From assembly GCF_029227915.1 (NCBI RefSeq), contig NC_079881.1, positions 25,893,501-25,957,500 on the forward strand: DNA of 64,000 bases. Reading direction: 5' to 3'. The first letter of the stretch is position 1. Every line of letters starts with the position of its first letter. Shown one piece after another: positions 11,664-25,149 of this stretch. Under the pieces are notes generated by a model, which was not told where the DNA came from, searched no databases, and was given only the letters and a program-made list of their open reading frames with translations. The DNA comes from Hydractinia symbiolongicarpus. Its lineage: Eukaryota; Cnidaria; Hydrozoa; Anthoathecata; Hydractiniidae. Both the position numbers and the translations under genes were made by a program.

Positions 11664-13689
11664 CGGGAAGTGAGTTTACTCCCTGGGTACTTTCTCTGTA
11701 TACTTTTGACTATACGGGCGGAGTCCGGGATTTACGGGAAATTGCGGGTTTTCGTTTGCCGGCGATTAAACTCCTTTTATTCAGCGTCTCATAAAAAATG
11801 AAATCGTTTTTAAAAACTACAAGTCTTATGCGTTTTAGTGGTAAAAAATTAATTTAAAAAATCGTTCGGAAAATGAGTTTACTCCCAGTTTACTTTCTTT
11901 GTATACATTTGACTATACGGGTCAAGCCCGGATTTACGGCAAATCGCGGGTTTTCGTTTGCCGGCGATTAAACTCCTTTTATTCAGCGTCTCATCAAAAA
12001 TGAAATCATTTTTGAAACCTACAAGTCTCATGCGTTTTAGTGGTGAAAAAATAATTTAAAGAATCGTTCGGGAAGTGAGTTTACTCCCTGGGTACTTTCT
12101 TTGTATACTTTTGACTATACGGGCCGAGTCCGGGATTTACGGGAAATTGCGGGTTTTCGTTTGCCGGCGTTTAAAATCCTTTTATTCAGCGTCTCATCAA
12201 AAATGAAATCGTTTTTGAAAACTACAAGTCTTATGTGTTTTAGTGATAAAAAATTAATTTAAAAAATCGTTCGGGAAATGAGTTTACTCCCAGTTTACTT
12301 TCTTTGTATACATTTGACTATACGGGTCAAACTCGGGATTTACGGCAAATCGCGGGTTTTCGTTTGCCGGCGATTAAACTCCTTTTATTCAGCGTCTCAT
12401 CAAAAATGAAATCATTTTTGAAAACTACAAGTCTCATGCGTTTTAGTGGTGAAGAAATAATTTAAAAAATCGTTCGGCAAATGAATTTACTCCCTGGGTA
12501 TTTTCTTTGTATACATTCGACTATACGGCCAAGCTCGGGATTTACGGGAAATCGTGGGTTTTCGTTTGCCGGCGATTAAACTCCTTTTATTCAGCGTCTC
12601 ATCAAAAATGACATCATTTTTGAAAACTACAAGTCTCATGCGTTTTAGTGGTGAAAAAATAATTTAAAGAATCGTTTGGGAAGTGAGTTTACTCCCTGGG
12701 TACTTTCTCTGTATACTTTTGACTATACGGGCGGAGTCCGGGATTTACGGGAAATTGCGGGTTTTCGTTTGCCGGCGATTAAACTCCTTTTATTCAGCGT
12801 CTCATAAAAAATGAAATCGTTTTTAAAAACTACAAGTCTTATGCGTTTTAGTGGTAAAAAATTAATTTAAAAAATCGTTCGGAAAATGAGTTTACTCCCA
12901 GTTTACTTTCTTTGTATACATTTGACTATACGGGTCAAGCCCGGATTTACGGCAAATCGCGGGTTTTCGTTTGCCGGCGATTAAACTCCTTTTATTCAGC
13001 GTCTCATCAAAAATGAAATCATTTTTGAAACCTACAAGTCTCATGCGTTTTAGTGGTGAAAAAATAATTTAAAGAATCGTTCGGGAAGTGAGTTTACTCC
13101 CTGGGTACTTTCTTTGTATACTTTTGACTATACGGGCCGAGTCCGGGATTTACGGGAAATTGCGGGTTTTCGTTTGCCGGCGTTTAAAATCCTTTTATTC
13201 AGCGTCTCATCAAAAATGAAATCGTTTTTGAAAACTACAAGTCTTATGTGTTTTAGTGATAAAAAATTAATTTAAAAAATCGTTCGGGAAATGAGTTTAC
13301 TCCCAGTTTACTTTCTTTGTATACATTTGACTATACGGGTCAAACTCGGGATTTACGGCAAATCGCGGGTTTTCGTTTGCCGGCGATTAAACTCCTTTTA
13401 TTCAGCGTCTCATCAAAAATGAAATCATTTTTGAAAACTACAAGTCTCATGCGTTTTAGTGGTGAAGAAATAATTTAAAAAATCGTTCGGCAAATGAATT
13501 TACTCCCTGGGTATTTTCTTTGTATACATTCGACTATACGGCCAAGCTCGGGATTTACGGGAAATCGTGGGTTTTCGTTTGCCGGCGATTAAACTCCTTT
13601 TATTCAGCGTCTCATCAAAAATGACATCATTTTTGAAAACTACAAGTCTCATGCGTTTTAGTGGTGAAAAAATAATTTAAAGAATCGTT
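11664..13689 (+). repeat. 5-mer higher-order repeat, two copies (period 1,013 bp)
   Basis: tttctctg occurs at 11,691 and 12,704 with the ggcggagtccggg variant. Other pairs 1,013 bp apart are the gtttaaaatcc unit near 12,170 and 13,183 with tatgtgttttag, and the cggcaaatgaatttac unit near 12,473 and 13,486. The length is five units less two bases; each copy contains a unit with a single-G loss (caagcccggattt near 11,930 and 12,942). The copies look almost identical, so the duplication is recent. Confidence 0.87.
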
Positions 13690-15344
13690 TGGGAAATGAG
13701 TTTACTCCCTGGGTAATTTCTTTGTATACTTTTGACTATACGGGCCGAGTCCGGGATTTGCGGGAAATTGCGGGTTTTCTTTTGCCGGCGATTAAACTCC
13801 TTTTATTCAGCGTCTCATCAAAAATGAAATCATTTTTGCAAACTACAAGTCTCATGCGTTTTAGTGGTGAAAAAATAATTTAAAGAATCGTTTGGGAAAT
13901 GAGTTTACTCCCTGGGTACTTTCTTTGTATACTTTTCACTGTACGGGCCGAGTCCGTGATATACGGAAAATCGCGGGTTTTCGTTTGCCGGCGATTAAAC
14001 TCCTTTTATTCAGCGTCTCATCAAAAATGAAATCATTTTTGAAACTACAAGTCTCTTGCGTTTTAGTGGTGAAAATATAATTTAAAAAATCGTTCGGGAA
14101 ATGAGTTTACTCCCTGGGTAATTTCTTTGTATACTTTTGACTATACGGGCCGAGTCCGGGATTTACGGGAAATCGCGGGTTTTCGTTTGCCGGCGATTAA
14201 ACTCCTTTTATTCAGCGTCTCATCAAAAATGAAATCATTTTTGAAGACTACAAGTCTCATGCGTCTTAGTGGTGAAAAAATAATTTAAAGAATCGTTCGG
14301 TAAATGAGTTTACTCCCTGGGTACTTTTTTTGTATACTTTTGACTATACGGACCGAGTCCGGGATTTGCGGGAAATTGCCGGTTTTCTTTTGCCGGCGAT
14401 TAAACTCCTTTTATTCAGCGTCTCATCAAAAATGAAGTCTTTTTTGAAAACTACAAGTCTTATGCGTTTTAGTGGTAAAAAATTAATTTAAAAAATCATT
14501 CGGGAAATGAGTTTACTCCCAGTTTACTTTCTTTGTATACATTTGACTATACGGGTCAAGCCCGGGATTTACGGAAAATCTCGGGTTTTCGTTTGCCGGC
14601 GATTAAACTCCTTTTATTCAGCGTCTCATCAAAAATAAAATCGTTTTTGAAAACTACAAGTCTCATGCGTCTTAGTGGTTAAAAAATAAATTAAAGAATT
14701 GTTCGGGAAATGAGTTTACTCCCTGGGTACTTCCTTTGTATACTTTTGACTATACGGGCCGAGTCCGGGATTTACGGGAAATCGCGGGTTTTCGTTTGCC
14801 GGCGATTAAACTCCTTTTATTCAGCGTCTCATCAAAAATGAAATCATTTGTGAAAACTACAAGTCTCATGCGTCTTAGTGGTGAAAAAATAATTTAAAGA
14901 ATCGTTCGGTAAATGAGTTTACTCCCTGGGTACTTTCTTTGTATACTTTTGACTATACGGACCGAGTCCGGGATTTGCGGGAATTTGCGGGTTTTCTTTT
15001 GCCGGCGATTAAACTCCTTTTATTCAGCGTCTCATCAAAAATGAAATCATTTTTGAAAACTACAAGTCTCATGCGTCTTAGTGGTGAAAAAATAATTTAA
15101 AGAATCGTTCGGTAAATGAGTTTACTCCCTGGGTACTTTTTTTGTATACTTTTTACTATACGGACCGAGTCCGGGATTTGCGGGAATTTGCGGGTTTTCT
15201 TTTGCCGGCGATTAAACTCCTTTTATTCAGCGTCTCATCAAAAATGAAGTCGTTTTTGAAAACTACAAGTCTTATGCGTTTTAGTGGTAAAAAATTAATT
15301 TAAAAAATCATTCGGGAAATGAGTTTACTCCCAGTTTACTTTCT
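13690..15344 (+). repeat. family A units, partner of the segment at about 21,200-23,300
   Basis: Eight family A units whose order of variants (gtgatatacgg unit, ctcttgcg unit with gaaaatataa, acggaccgag unit with ttgcggg and ttcttttgccgg) reappears at about 21,194 onward. The spacing to the partner is 7,302 bp at the gtgatatacgg unit and about 7,707 bp after the partner's extra dimer. A unit near 13,690-13,890 has no counterpart in the partner. No gene is present. Confidence 0.75.
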
Positions 15345-17370
15345 TTGTATACATTTGACTATACGGGTCAAGCCCGGGATTTACGGAAAATCCCGGGTTT
15401 TCGTTTGCCGGCGATTAAACTCCTTTTATTCAGCGTCTCATCAAAAATAAAATCGTTTTTGAAAACTACAAGTCTCATGCGTCTTAGTGGTTAAAAAATA
15501 ATTTAAAGAATTGTTCGGGAAATGAGTTTACTCCCTGGGTACTTTCTTTGTATACTTTTGACTATACGGGCCCAGTCCGGGATTTACGGGAAATTGCGGG
15601 TTTTTGTTTGCCGGCGATTAAACTCCTTTTATTCAGCGTCTCATCAAAAATGAAATCGTTTTTGAAAACTACAAGTCTTATGCGTTTTAGTGGTAAAAAA
15701 TTAATTTAAAAAATCGTTCAAGAAATGAGTTTACTCCCAGTTTACTTTCTTTGTATACTTTTGACTATACGGGCCGAGTCCGGGATTTACGGGAAATTGC
15801 GGGTTTTTGTTTGCCGGCGATTAACTCCTTTTATTCAGCGTCTCATCAAAAATGAAATCATTTTTGAAAACTACAAGTCTCATGCGTTTTAGTGGTGAAA
15901 AAATAATTTAAAAAATCGTTTGGGAAATGAGTTTAATCCCTGGGTACTTTCTTTGTATACTTTTCACTGTACGGGCCGAGTCCGTTATATTCGGAAAATC
16001 GCGGGTTTTCGTTTGCCGGCGATTAAACTCCTTTTATTCAGCGTCTCATCAAAAATGAAATCATTTTTGAAACTACAAGTCTCATGCGTTTTAGTGGTGA
16101 AAAAATAATTTAAAGAATCGTTCGGGAAGTGAGTTTACTCCCTGGGTACTTTCTTTGTATACTTTTGACTATACGGGCCGAGTCCGGGATTTACGGGAAA
16201 TTGCGGGTTTTCGTTTGCCGGCGATTAAACTCCTTTTATTCAGCGTCTCATCAAAAATGAAAATATTTTTGAAAACTACAAGTCTCATGCGTTTTAGTGG
16301 TGAAAAAATAATATGAAAAATCGTTCGGGAAATGAGTTTACTCACAGGGCACTTTCTTTGTATACATTTGACTATACGGGTCAAGCCCGGGATTTACGGA
16401 AAATCCCGGGTTTTCGTTTGCCGGCGATTAAACTCCTTTTATTCAGCGTCTCATCAAAAATAAAATCGTTTTTGAAAACTACAAGTCTCATGCGTCTTAG
16501 TGGTTAAAAAATAATTTAAAGAATTGTTCGGGAAATGAGTTTACTCCCTGGGTACTTTCTTTGTATACTTTTGACTATACGGGCCCAGTCCGGGATTTAC
16601 GGGAAATTGCGGGTTTTTGTTTGCCGGCGATTAAACTCCTTTTATTCAGCGTCTCATCAAAAATGAAATCGTTTTTGAAAACTACAAGTCTTATGCGTTT
16701 TAGTGGTAAAAAATTAATTTAAAAAATCGTTCAAGAAATGAGTTTACTCCCAGTTTACTTTCTTTGTATACTTTTGACTATACGGGCCGAGTCCGGGATT
16801 TACGGGAAATTGCGGGTTTTTGTTTGCCGGCGATTAACTCCTTTTATTCAGCGTCTCATCAAAAATGAAATCATTTTTGAAAACTACAAGTCTCATGCGT
16901 TTTAGTGGTGAAAAAATAATTTAAAAAATCGTTTGGGAAATGAGTTTAATCCCTGGGTACTTTCTTTGTATACTTTTCACTGTACGGGCCGAGTCCGTTA
17001 TATTCGGAAAATCGCGGGTTTTCGTTTGCCGGCGATTAAACTCCTTTTATTCAGCGTCTCATCAAAAATGAAATCATTTTTGAAACTACAAGTCTCATGC
17101 GTTTTAGTGGTGAAAAAATAATTTAAAGAATCGTTCGGGAAGTGAGTTTACTCCCTGGGTACTTTCTTTGTATACTTTTGACTATACGGGCCGAGTCCGG
17201 GATTTACGGGAAATTGCGGGTTTTCGTTTGCCGGCGATTAAACTCCTTTTATTCAGCGTCTCATCAAAAATGAAAATATTTTTGAAAACTACAAGTCTCA
17301 TGCGTTTTAGTGGTGAAAAAATAATATGAAAAATCGTTCGGGAAATGAGTTTACTCACAGGGCACTTTCT
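15345..17370 (+). repeat. 5-mer higher-order repeat, two copies (period 1,013 bp)
   Basis: The aaaatcccgggttt unit recurs near 15,388 and 16,401, the tttaatccctggg unit with gttatattcgg at about 15,931 and 16,944, and the aataatatgaaaaatcg unit near 16,308 and 17,321. Copies run about 15,345-16,357 and 16,358-17,370. Each includes a gattaactcc unit that has lost one or two bases near 15,820 and 16,833. The gaaaatattttt units near 16,257 and 17,270 are the first hints of family B character. Confidence 0.87.
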
Positions 17371-17869
17371 TTGTATACATTCGACTATACGGGCCAAGCC
17401 CGGGATTTACGGGAAATCGCTGGTTTTCGTTTGCCGGCGATTAAACCTCTTTCATTAAGCGTCTCATCAAAAATGAAAACATTTTTGAAAACTACAAGTC
17501 TCATGCGTTTTAGTGGTGAAAAAATAATTTAAAAAATCGGTCGGAAAATGAGTTTACTCCCTGGGTACTTTCTTTGTATACTTTTGACTATACGGGCCGA
17601 GTCCGGGATTTACGTGAAATCGCGGGTTTTCGTTTGCCGGCGATTAAACTTCTTTTATTCAGCGTCCCATTAAAAATAAAAACATTTTTGAAAACTACGA
17701 GTCTCATGCGTTTTAGTGGTGAAAAAATAATATAAAAATTCGTTCGGGAAATGAGTTTACTCCCTGGGTACTTTCTTTGTATACTTTTAACTATACGGGC
17801 CAAGCCCGGGATTTACGGGAAATGGCGGGTTTTCGTTTGCCGGCGATTAAACTTCTTTTATTCAGTGTC
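17371..17869 (+). repeat. family A/B transitional units
   Basis: Two to three units carry the first gaaaacattttt dyads together with aaacttctttt or aaacctctttc starts, i.e. family B character. A gcgtcccattaaaaat unit with aataatataaaaattcg lies near 17,665-17,740; the same unit type recurs at about 26,995, 29,023, 31,053 and 34,061. No gene is present. Confidence 0.75.
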
Positions 17870-20800
17870 TCATCAAAAATGAAAACATTTTTGAAAACAA
17901 CAAGTCTCATGCGTTTTAATGGTGGAAAGATAATTTAAAAAATCTTTTTGGAAATGAATTTACTCACAGGGTACTTTCTTTGTATACATTTGACTATACG
18001 GGTCAAGCCCGGGATTTACGGAAAATCTCGGGTTTTCGTTTGCCGGCGATTAAACTCCTTTTATTCAGCGTCTCATCAAAAATAAAATCGTTTTTGAAAA
18101 CTACAAGTCTCATGCGTCTTAGTGGTTAAAAAATAATTTAAAGAATTGTTCGGGAAATGAGTTTACTCCCTGGGTACTTTCTTTGTATACTTTTAACTAT
18201 ACGGGCCAAGCCCGGGATTTACGGGAAATGGCGGGTTTTCGTTTGCCGGCGATTAAACTTCTTCTATTCAGTGTCTCATCAAAAATGAAAACATTTTTGA
18301 AAACAACAAGTCTCATGCGTTTTAATGGTGGAAAGATAATTTAAAAAATCGTTTTGGAAATGAATTTACTTACAGGGTACTTTCTTTGTATACCTTTGAC
18401 TATACGGGTCAAGCCCGGGATTTACGGAAAATATCGGGTTTTCGTTTGCCGGCGATTAAACTCCTTTTATTCAGCGTCTCATCAAAAATAAAATCGTTTT
18501 TGAAAACTACAAGTCTCATGCGTCTTAGTGGTTAAAAAATAATTTAAAGAATTGTTCGGGAAATGAGTTTACTCCCTGGGTACTTTCTTTGTATACTTTT
18601 GACTATACGGGCCGAGTCCGGGATTTACGGGAAATTGCGGGTTTTCGTTTGCCGGCGTTTAAAATCCTTTTATTCAGCGTCTCATCAAAAATGAAATCGT
18701 TTTTGAAAACTACAAGTCTTATGTGTTTTAGTGATAAAAAATTAATTTAAAAAATCGTTCGGGAAATGAGTTTACTCCCAGTTTACTTTCTTTGTATACA
18801 TTTGACTATACGGGTCAAACTCGGGATTTACGGCAAATCGCGGGTTTTCGTTTGCCGGCGATTAAACTCCTTTTATTCAGCGTCTCATCAAAAATGAAAA
18901 CATTTTTGAAAACAACAAGTCTCATGCGTTTTAATCGTGGAAAGATAATTTAAAAAATCGTTTTGGAAATGAATTTACTCACAGGGTACTTTCTTTGTAT
19001 ACATTTGACTATACGGGTCAAGCCCGGGATTTACGGAGAATCTCTTGTTTTCGTTTGCCGGCGATTAAACTCCTTTTATTCAGCGTCTCATCAAAAATAA
19101 AATCGTTTTTGAAAACTACAAGTCTCATGCGTCTTAGTGGTTAAAAAATAAATTAAAGAATTGTTCGGGAAATGAGTTTACTCCCTGGGTACTTTCTTTG
19201 TATACTTTTAACTATACGGGCCAAGCCCGGGATTTACGGGAAATGGCGGGTTTTCGTTTGCCGGCGATTAAACTTCTTTTATTCAGTGTCTCATCAAAAA
19301 TGAAAACATTTTTGAAAACAACAAGTCTCATGCGTTTTAATGGTGGAAAGATAATTTAAAAAATCGTTTTGGAAATGAATTTACTCACAGGGTACTTTAT
19401 TTGTATACATTTGACTATACGGGTCAAGCCCGGGATTTACGGAAAATCTCGGGTTTTCGTTTGCCGGCGATTAAACTCCTTTTATTCAGCGTCTCATCAA
19501 AAATAAAATCGTTTTTGAAAACTACAAGTCTCATGCGTCTTAGTGGTTAAAAAATAATTTAAAGAATTGTTCGGGAAATGAGTTTACTCCCTGGGTACTT
19601 TCTTTGTATACTTTTGACTATACGGGCCGAGTCCGGGATTTACGGGAAATTGCGGGTTTTCGTTTGCCGGCGTTTAAAATCCTTTTATTCAGCGTCTCAT
19701 CAAAAAGGAAATCGTTTTTGAAAACTACAAGTCTTATGTGTTATAGTGATAAAAAATTAATTTAAAAAATCGTTCGGGAAATGAGTTTACTCCCAGTTTA
19801 CTTTCTTTGTATACATTTGACTATACGGGTCAAACTCGGGATTTACGGCAAATCGCGGGTTTTCGTTTGCCGGCGATTAAACTCCTTTTATTCAGCGTCT
19901 CATCAAAAATGAAATCATTTTTGAAAACTACAAGTCTCATGCGTTTTAGTGGTGAAGAAATAATTTAAAAAATCGTTTTGGAAATGAATTTACTCACAGG
20001 GTACTTTCTTTGTATACATTTGACTATACGGGTCAAGCCCGGGATTTACGGAAAATCTCTTGTTTTCGTTTGCCGGCGATTAAACTCCTTTTATTCAGCG
20101 TCTCATCAAAAATAAAATCGTTTTTGAAAACTACAAGTCTCATGCGTCTTAGTGGTTAAAAAATAATTTAAAGAATTGTTCGGGAAATGAGTTTACTCCC
20201 TGGGTACTTTCTTTGTATACTTTTAACTATACGGGCCAAGCCCGGGATTTACGGGAAATGGCGGGTTTTCGTTTGCCGGCGATTAAACTTCTTTTATTCA
20301 GTGTCTCATCAAAAATGAAAACATTTTTGAAAACAACAAGTCTCATGCGTTTTAATGGTGGAAAGATAATTTAAAAAATCGTTTTGGAAATGAATTTACT
20401 CACAGGGTACTTTCTTTGTATACATTTGACTATACGGGTCAAGCCCGGGATTTACGGAAAATCTCGGGTTTTCGTTTGCCGGCGATTAAACTCCTTTTAT
20501 TCAGCGTCTCATCAAAAATAAAATCGTTTTTGAAAACTACAAGTCTCATGCGTCTTAGTGGTTAAAAAATAATTTAAAGAATTGTTGGGGAAATGAGTTT
20601 ACTCCCTGGGTACTTTCTTTGTATACTTTTGACTATACGGGCCGAGTCCGGGATTTACGGGAAATTGCGGGTTTTCGTTTGCCGGCGTTTAAAATCCTTT
20701 TATTCAGCGTCTCATCAAAAATGAAATCGTTTTTGAAAACTACAAGTCTTATGTGTTATAGTGATAAAAAATTAATTTAAAAAATCGTTCGGGAAATGAG

Positions 20801-20980
20801 TTTACTCCCAGTTTACTTTCTTTGTATACATTTGACTATACGGGTCAAACTCGGGATTTACGGCAAATCGCGGGTTTTCGTTTGCCGGCGATTAAACTCC
20901 TTTTATTCAGCGTCTCATCAAAAATGAAATCATTTTTGAAAACTACAAGTCTCATGCGTTTTAGTGGTGAAGAAATAATT
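17870..20980 (+). repeat. 5-mer higher-order repeat, about three copies (period 1,015 bp), A/B hybrid
   Basis: The family B unit ending gttttggaaatgaattt recurs at 18,351, 19,366 and 20,381, exactly 1,015 bp apart. The family A gtttaaaatcc unit with tatgtgtt recurs near 18,656, 19,671 and 20,686. Each 5-mer therefore mixes family B units (gaaaacattttt, tttaatggtggaaagat) with family A units. The third copy grades into plain family A after about 20,900. A private tctcttgttttcg change is shared by the units near 19,040 and 20,056. Confidence 0.83.
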
Positions 20981-22003
20981 TAAAAAATCGTTCGGCAAAT
21001 GAATTTACTCCCTGGGTATTTTCTTTGTATACATTCGGCTATACGGCCAAGCTCGGGATTTACGGGAAATCGTGGGTTTTCGTTTGCCGGCGATTAAACT
21101 CCTTTTATTCAGCGTCTCATCAAAAATGAAATCATTTTTGAAAACTACAAGTCTCATGCGTTTTAGTGGTGAAAAAATAATTTAAAGAATCGTTTGGGAA
21201 ATGAGTTTACTCCCTGGGTACTTTCTTTGTATACTTTTCACTGTACGGGCCGAGTCCGTGATATACGGAAAATCGCGGGTTTTCGTTTGCCGGCGATTAA
21301 ACTCCTTTTATTCAGCGTCTCATCAAAAATGAAATCATTTTTGAAACTACAAGTCTCTTGCGTTTTAGTGGTGAAAATATAATTTAAAAAATCGTTCGGG
21401 AAATGAGTTTACTCCCTGGGTAATTTCTTTGTATACTTTTGACTATACGGGCCGAGTCCGGGATTTACGGGAAATCGCGGGTTTTCGTTTGCCGGCGATT
21501 AAACTCCTTTTATTTAGCGTCTCATCAAAAATAAAATTATTTTTGAAAACTACAAGTCTCATGCGTTTTAGTGGTGAAAAAATAATTTAAAGAATCGTTT
21601 GGGAAATGAGTTTACTCCCTGGGTACTTTCTTTGTATACTTTTCACTGTACGGGCCGAGTCCGTGATGTACGGAAAATCGCGGGTTTTCGTTTGCCGGCG
21701 ATTAAACTCCTTTTATTCAGCGTCTCATCAAAAATGAAATCATTTTTGAAACTACAAGTCTCTTGCGTTTTAGTGGTGAAAATATAATTTAAAAAATCGT
21801 TCGGGAAATGAGTTTACTCCCTGGGTAATTTCTTTGTATACTTTTGACTATACGGGCCGAGTCCGGGATTTACGGGAAATCGCGGGTTTTCGTTTGCCGG
21901 CGATTAAACTCCTTTTATTTAGCGTCTCATCAAAAATGAAATCATTTTTGAAAATTACAAGTCTCATGCGTCTTAGTGGTGAAAAAATAATTTAAAGAAT
22001 CGT
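20981..22003 (+). repeat. family A units with a tandem dimer duplication (period 405 bp)
   Basis: The gtgatatacgg/ctcttgcg/gaaaatataa dimer at about 21,194-21,598 is repeated at 21,599-22,003. The second copy has one private change (gtgatgtacgg near 21,663). At about 13,892 the matching dimer is present once, so the duplication here is local and recent. Confidence 0.85.
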
Positions 22004-25000
22004 TCGGTAAATGAGTTTACTCCCTGGGTACTTTTTTTGTATACTTTTGACTATACGGACCGAGTCCGGGATTTGCGGGAAATTGCGGGTTTTCTTTTGC
22101 CGGCGATTAAACTCCTTTTATTCAGCGTCTCATCAAAAATGAAGTCGTTTTTGAAAACTACAAGTCTTATGCGTTTTAGTGGTAAAAAATTAATTTAAAA
22201 AATCATTCGGGAAATGAGTTTACTCCCAGTTTACTTTCTTTGTATACATTTGACTATACGGGTCAAGCCCGGGATTTACGGAAAATCTCGGGTTTTCGTT
22301 TGCCGGCGATTAAACTCCTTTTATTCAGCGTCTCATCAAAAATAAAATCGTTTTTGAAAACTACAAGTCTCATGCGTCTTAGTGGTTAAAAAATAATTTA
22401 AAGAATTGTTCGGGAAATGAGTTTACTCCCTGGGTACTTTCTTTGTATACTTTTGACTATACGGGCCGAGTCCGGGATTTACGGGAAATCGCGGGTTTTC
22501 GTTTGCCGGCGATTAAACTCCTTTTATTCAGCGTCTCATCAAAAATGAAATCATTTTTGAAAACTACAAGTCTCATGCGTCTTAGTGGTGAAAAAATAAT
22601 TTAAAGAATCGTTCGGTAAATGAGTTTACTCCCTGGGTACTTTCTTTGTATACTTTTGACTATACGGACCGAGTCCGGGATTTGCGGGAAATTGCGGGTT
22701 TTCTTTTGCCGGCGATTAAACTCCTTTTATTCAGCGTCTCATCAAAAATGAAATCATTTTTGAAAACTACAAGTCTCATGCGTCTTAGTGGTGAAAAAAT
22801 AATTTAAAGAATCGTTCGGTAAATGAGTTTACTCCCTGGGTACTTTTTTTGTATACTTTTTACTATACGGACCGAGTCCGGGATTTGCGGGAAATTGCGG
22901 GTTTTCTTTTGCCGGCGATTAAACTCCTTTTATTCAGCGTCTCATCAAAAATGAAGTCGTTTTTGAAAACTACAAGTCTTATGCGTTTTAGTGGTAAAAA
23001 ATTAATTTAAAAAATCATTCGGGAAATGAGTTTACTCCCAGTTTACTTTCTTTGTATACATTTGACTATACGGGTCAAGCCCGGGATTTACGGAAAATCT
23101 CGGGTTTTCGTTTGCCGGCGATTAAACTCCTTTTATTCAGCGTCTCATCAAAAATAAAATCGTTTTTGAAAACTACAAGTCTCATGCGTCTTAGTGGTTA
23201 AAAAATAATTTAAAGAATTGTTCGGGAAATGAGTTTACTCCCTGGGTACTTTCTTTGTATACTTTTGACTATACGGGCCGATCCGGGATTTACGGGAAAT
23301 CGCGGGTTTTCGTTTGCCGGCGATTAAACTCCTTTTATTCAGCGTCTCATCAAAAATGAAATCATTTTTAAAAACTACAAGTCTCATGCGTCTTAGTGGT
23401 GAAAAAATAATTTAAAGAATCGTTCGGTAAATGAGTTTACTCCCTGGGTACTTTCTTTGTATACTTTTGACTATACGGACCGAGTCCGGGATTTGCGGGA
23501 AATTGCGGGTTTTCTTTTGCCGGCGATTAAACTCCTTTTATTCAGCGTCTCATCAAAAATTAAGTCGTTTTTGAAAACTACAAGTCTTATGCGTTTTAGT
23601 GGTAAAAAATTAATTTAAAAAATCATTCGGGAAATGAGTTTACTCCCAGTTTACTTTCTTTGTATACATTTGACTATACGGGTCAAGCCCGGGATTTACG
23701 GAAAATCTCGGGTTTTCGTTTGCCGGCGATTAAACTCCTTTTATTCAGCGTCTCATCAAAAATAAAATCGTTTTTGAAAACTACAAGTCTCATGCGTCTT
23801 AGTGGTGAAAAAATAATTTAAAGAATCGTTCGGTAAATGAGTTTACTCCCTGGGTACTTTCTTTGTATACTTTTGACTATACGGACCGAGTCCGGGATTT
23901 GCGGGAAATTGCGGGTTTTCTTTTGCCGGCGATTAAACTCCTTTTATTCAGCGTCTCATCAAAAATTAAGTCGTTTTTGAAAACTACAAGTCTTATGCGT
24001 TTTAGTGGTAAAAAATTAATTTAAAAAATCATTCGGGAAATGAGTTTACTCCCAGTTTACTTTCTTTGTATACATTTGACTATACGGGTCAAGCCCGGGA
24101 TTTACGGAAAATCTCGGGTTTTCGTTTGCCGGCGATTAAACTCCTTTTATTCAGCGTCTCATCAAAAATAAAATCGTTTTTGAAAACTACAAGTCTCATG
24201 CGTCTTAGTGGTTAAAAAATAATTTAAAGAATTGTTCGGGAAATGAGTTTACTCCCTGGGTACTTTCTTTGTATACTTTTGACTATACGGGCCGAGTCCG
24301 GGATTTACGGGAAATCGCGGGTTTTCGTTTGCCGGCGATTAAACTCCTTTTATTCAGCGTCTCATCAAAAATGAAATCATTTTTAAAAACTACAAGTCTC
24401 ATGCGTCTTAGTGGTGAAAAAATAATTTAAAGAATCGTTCGGTAAATGAGTTTACTCCCTGGGTACTTTCTTTGTATACTTTTGACTATACGGACCGAGT
24501 CCGGGATTTGCGGGAAATTGCGGGTTTTCTTTTGCCGGCGATTAAACTCCTTTTATTCAGCGTCTCATCAAAAATTAAGTCGTTTTTGAAAACTACAAGT
24601 CTTATGCGTTTTAGTGGTAAAAAATTAATTTAAAAAATCATTCGGGAAATGAGTTTACTCCCAGTTTACTTTCTTTGTATACATTTGACTATACAGGTCA
24701 AGCCCGGGATTTACGGAAAATCTCGGGTTTTCGTTTGCCGGCGATTAAACTCCTTTTATTCAGCGTCTCATCAAAAATAAAATCGTTTTTGAAAACTACA
24801 AGTCTCATGCGTCTTAGTGGTTAAAAAATACTTTAAAGAATTGTTCGGGAAATGAGTTTACTCCCTGGGTACTTTCTTTGTATACTTTTGACTATACGGG
24901 CCGAGTCCGGGATTTACGGGAAATTGCGGGTTTTTGTTTGCCGGCGATTAAACTCCTTTTATTCAGCGTCTCATCAAAAATGAAATCGTTTTTGAAAACT

Positions 25001-25149
25001 ACAAGTCTTATGCGTTTTAGTGGTAAAAAATTAATTTAAAAAATCGTTCAAGAAATGAGTTTACTCCCAGTTTACTTTCTTTGTATACTTTTGACTATAC
25101 GGGCCGAGTCCGGGATTTACGGGAAATTGCGGGTTTTTGCTTGCCGGCG
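22004..25149 (+). repeat. family A units in 2-mer and 3-mer alternation
   Basis: A small set of three unit types alternates irregularly: an acggaccgag unit with ttgcgggaaattgcggg and ttcttttgccgg, a gaagtcg unit with cccagtttac, and an aaaataaaatcg unit followed by gtcttagtggttaaaa. The aaaattaagtcg change occurs at about 23,561, 23,967 and 24,576, spaced 406 and 609 bp, so a dimer step is followed by a trimer step. No longer regular period is evident and no gene is present. Confidence 0.78.
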
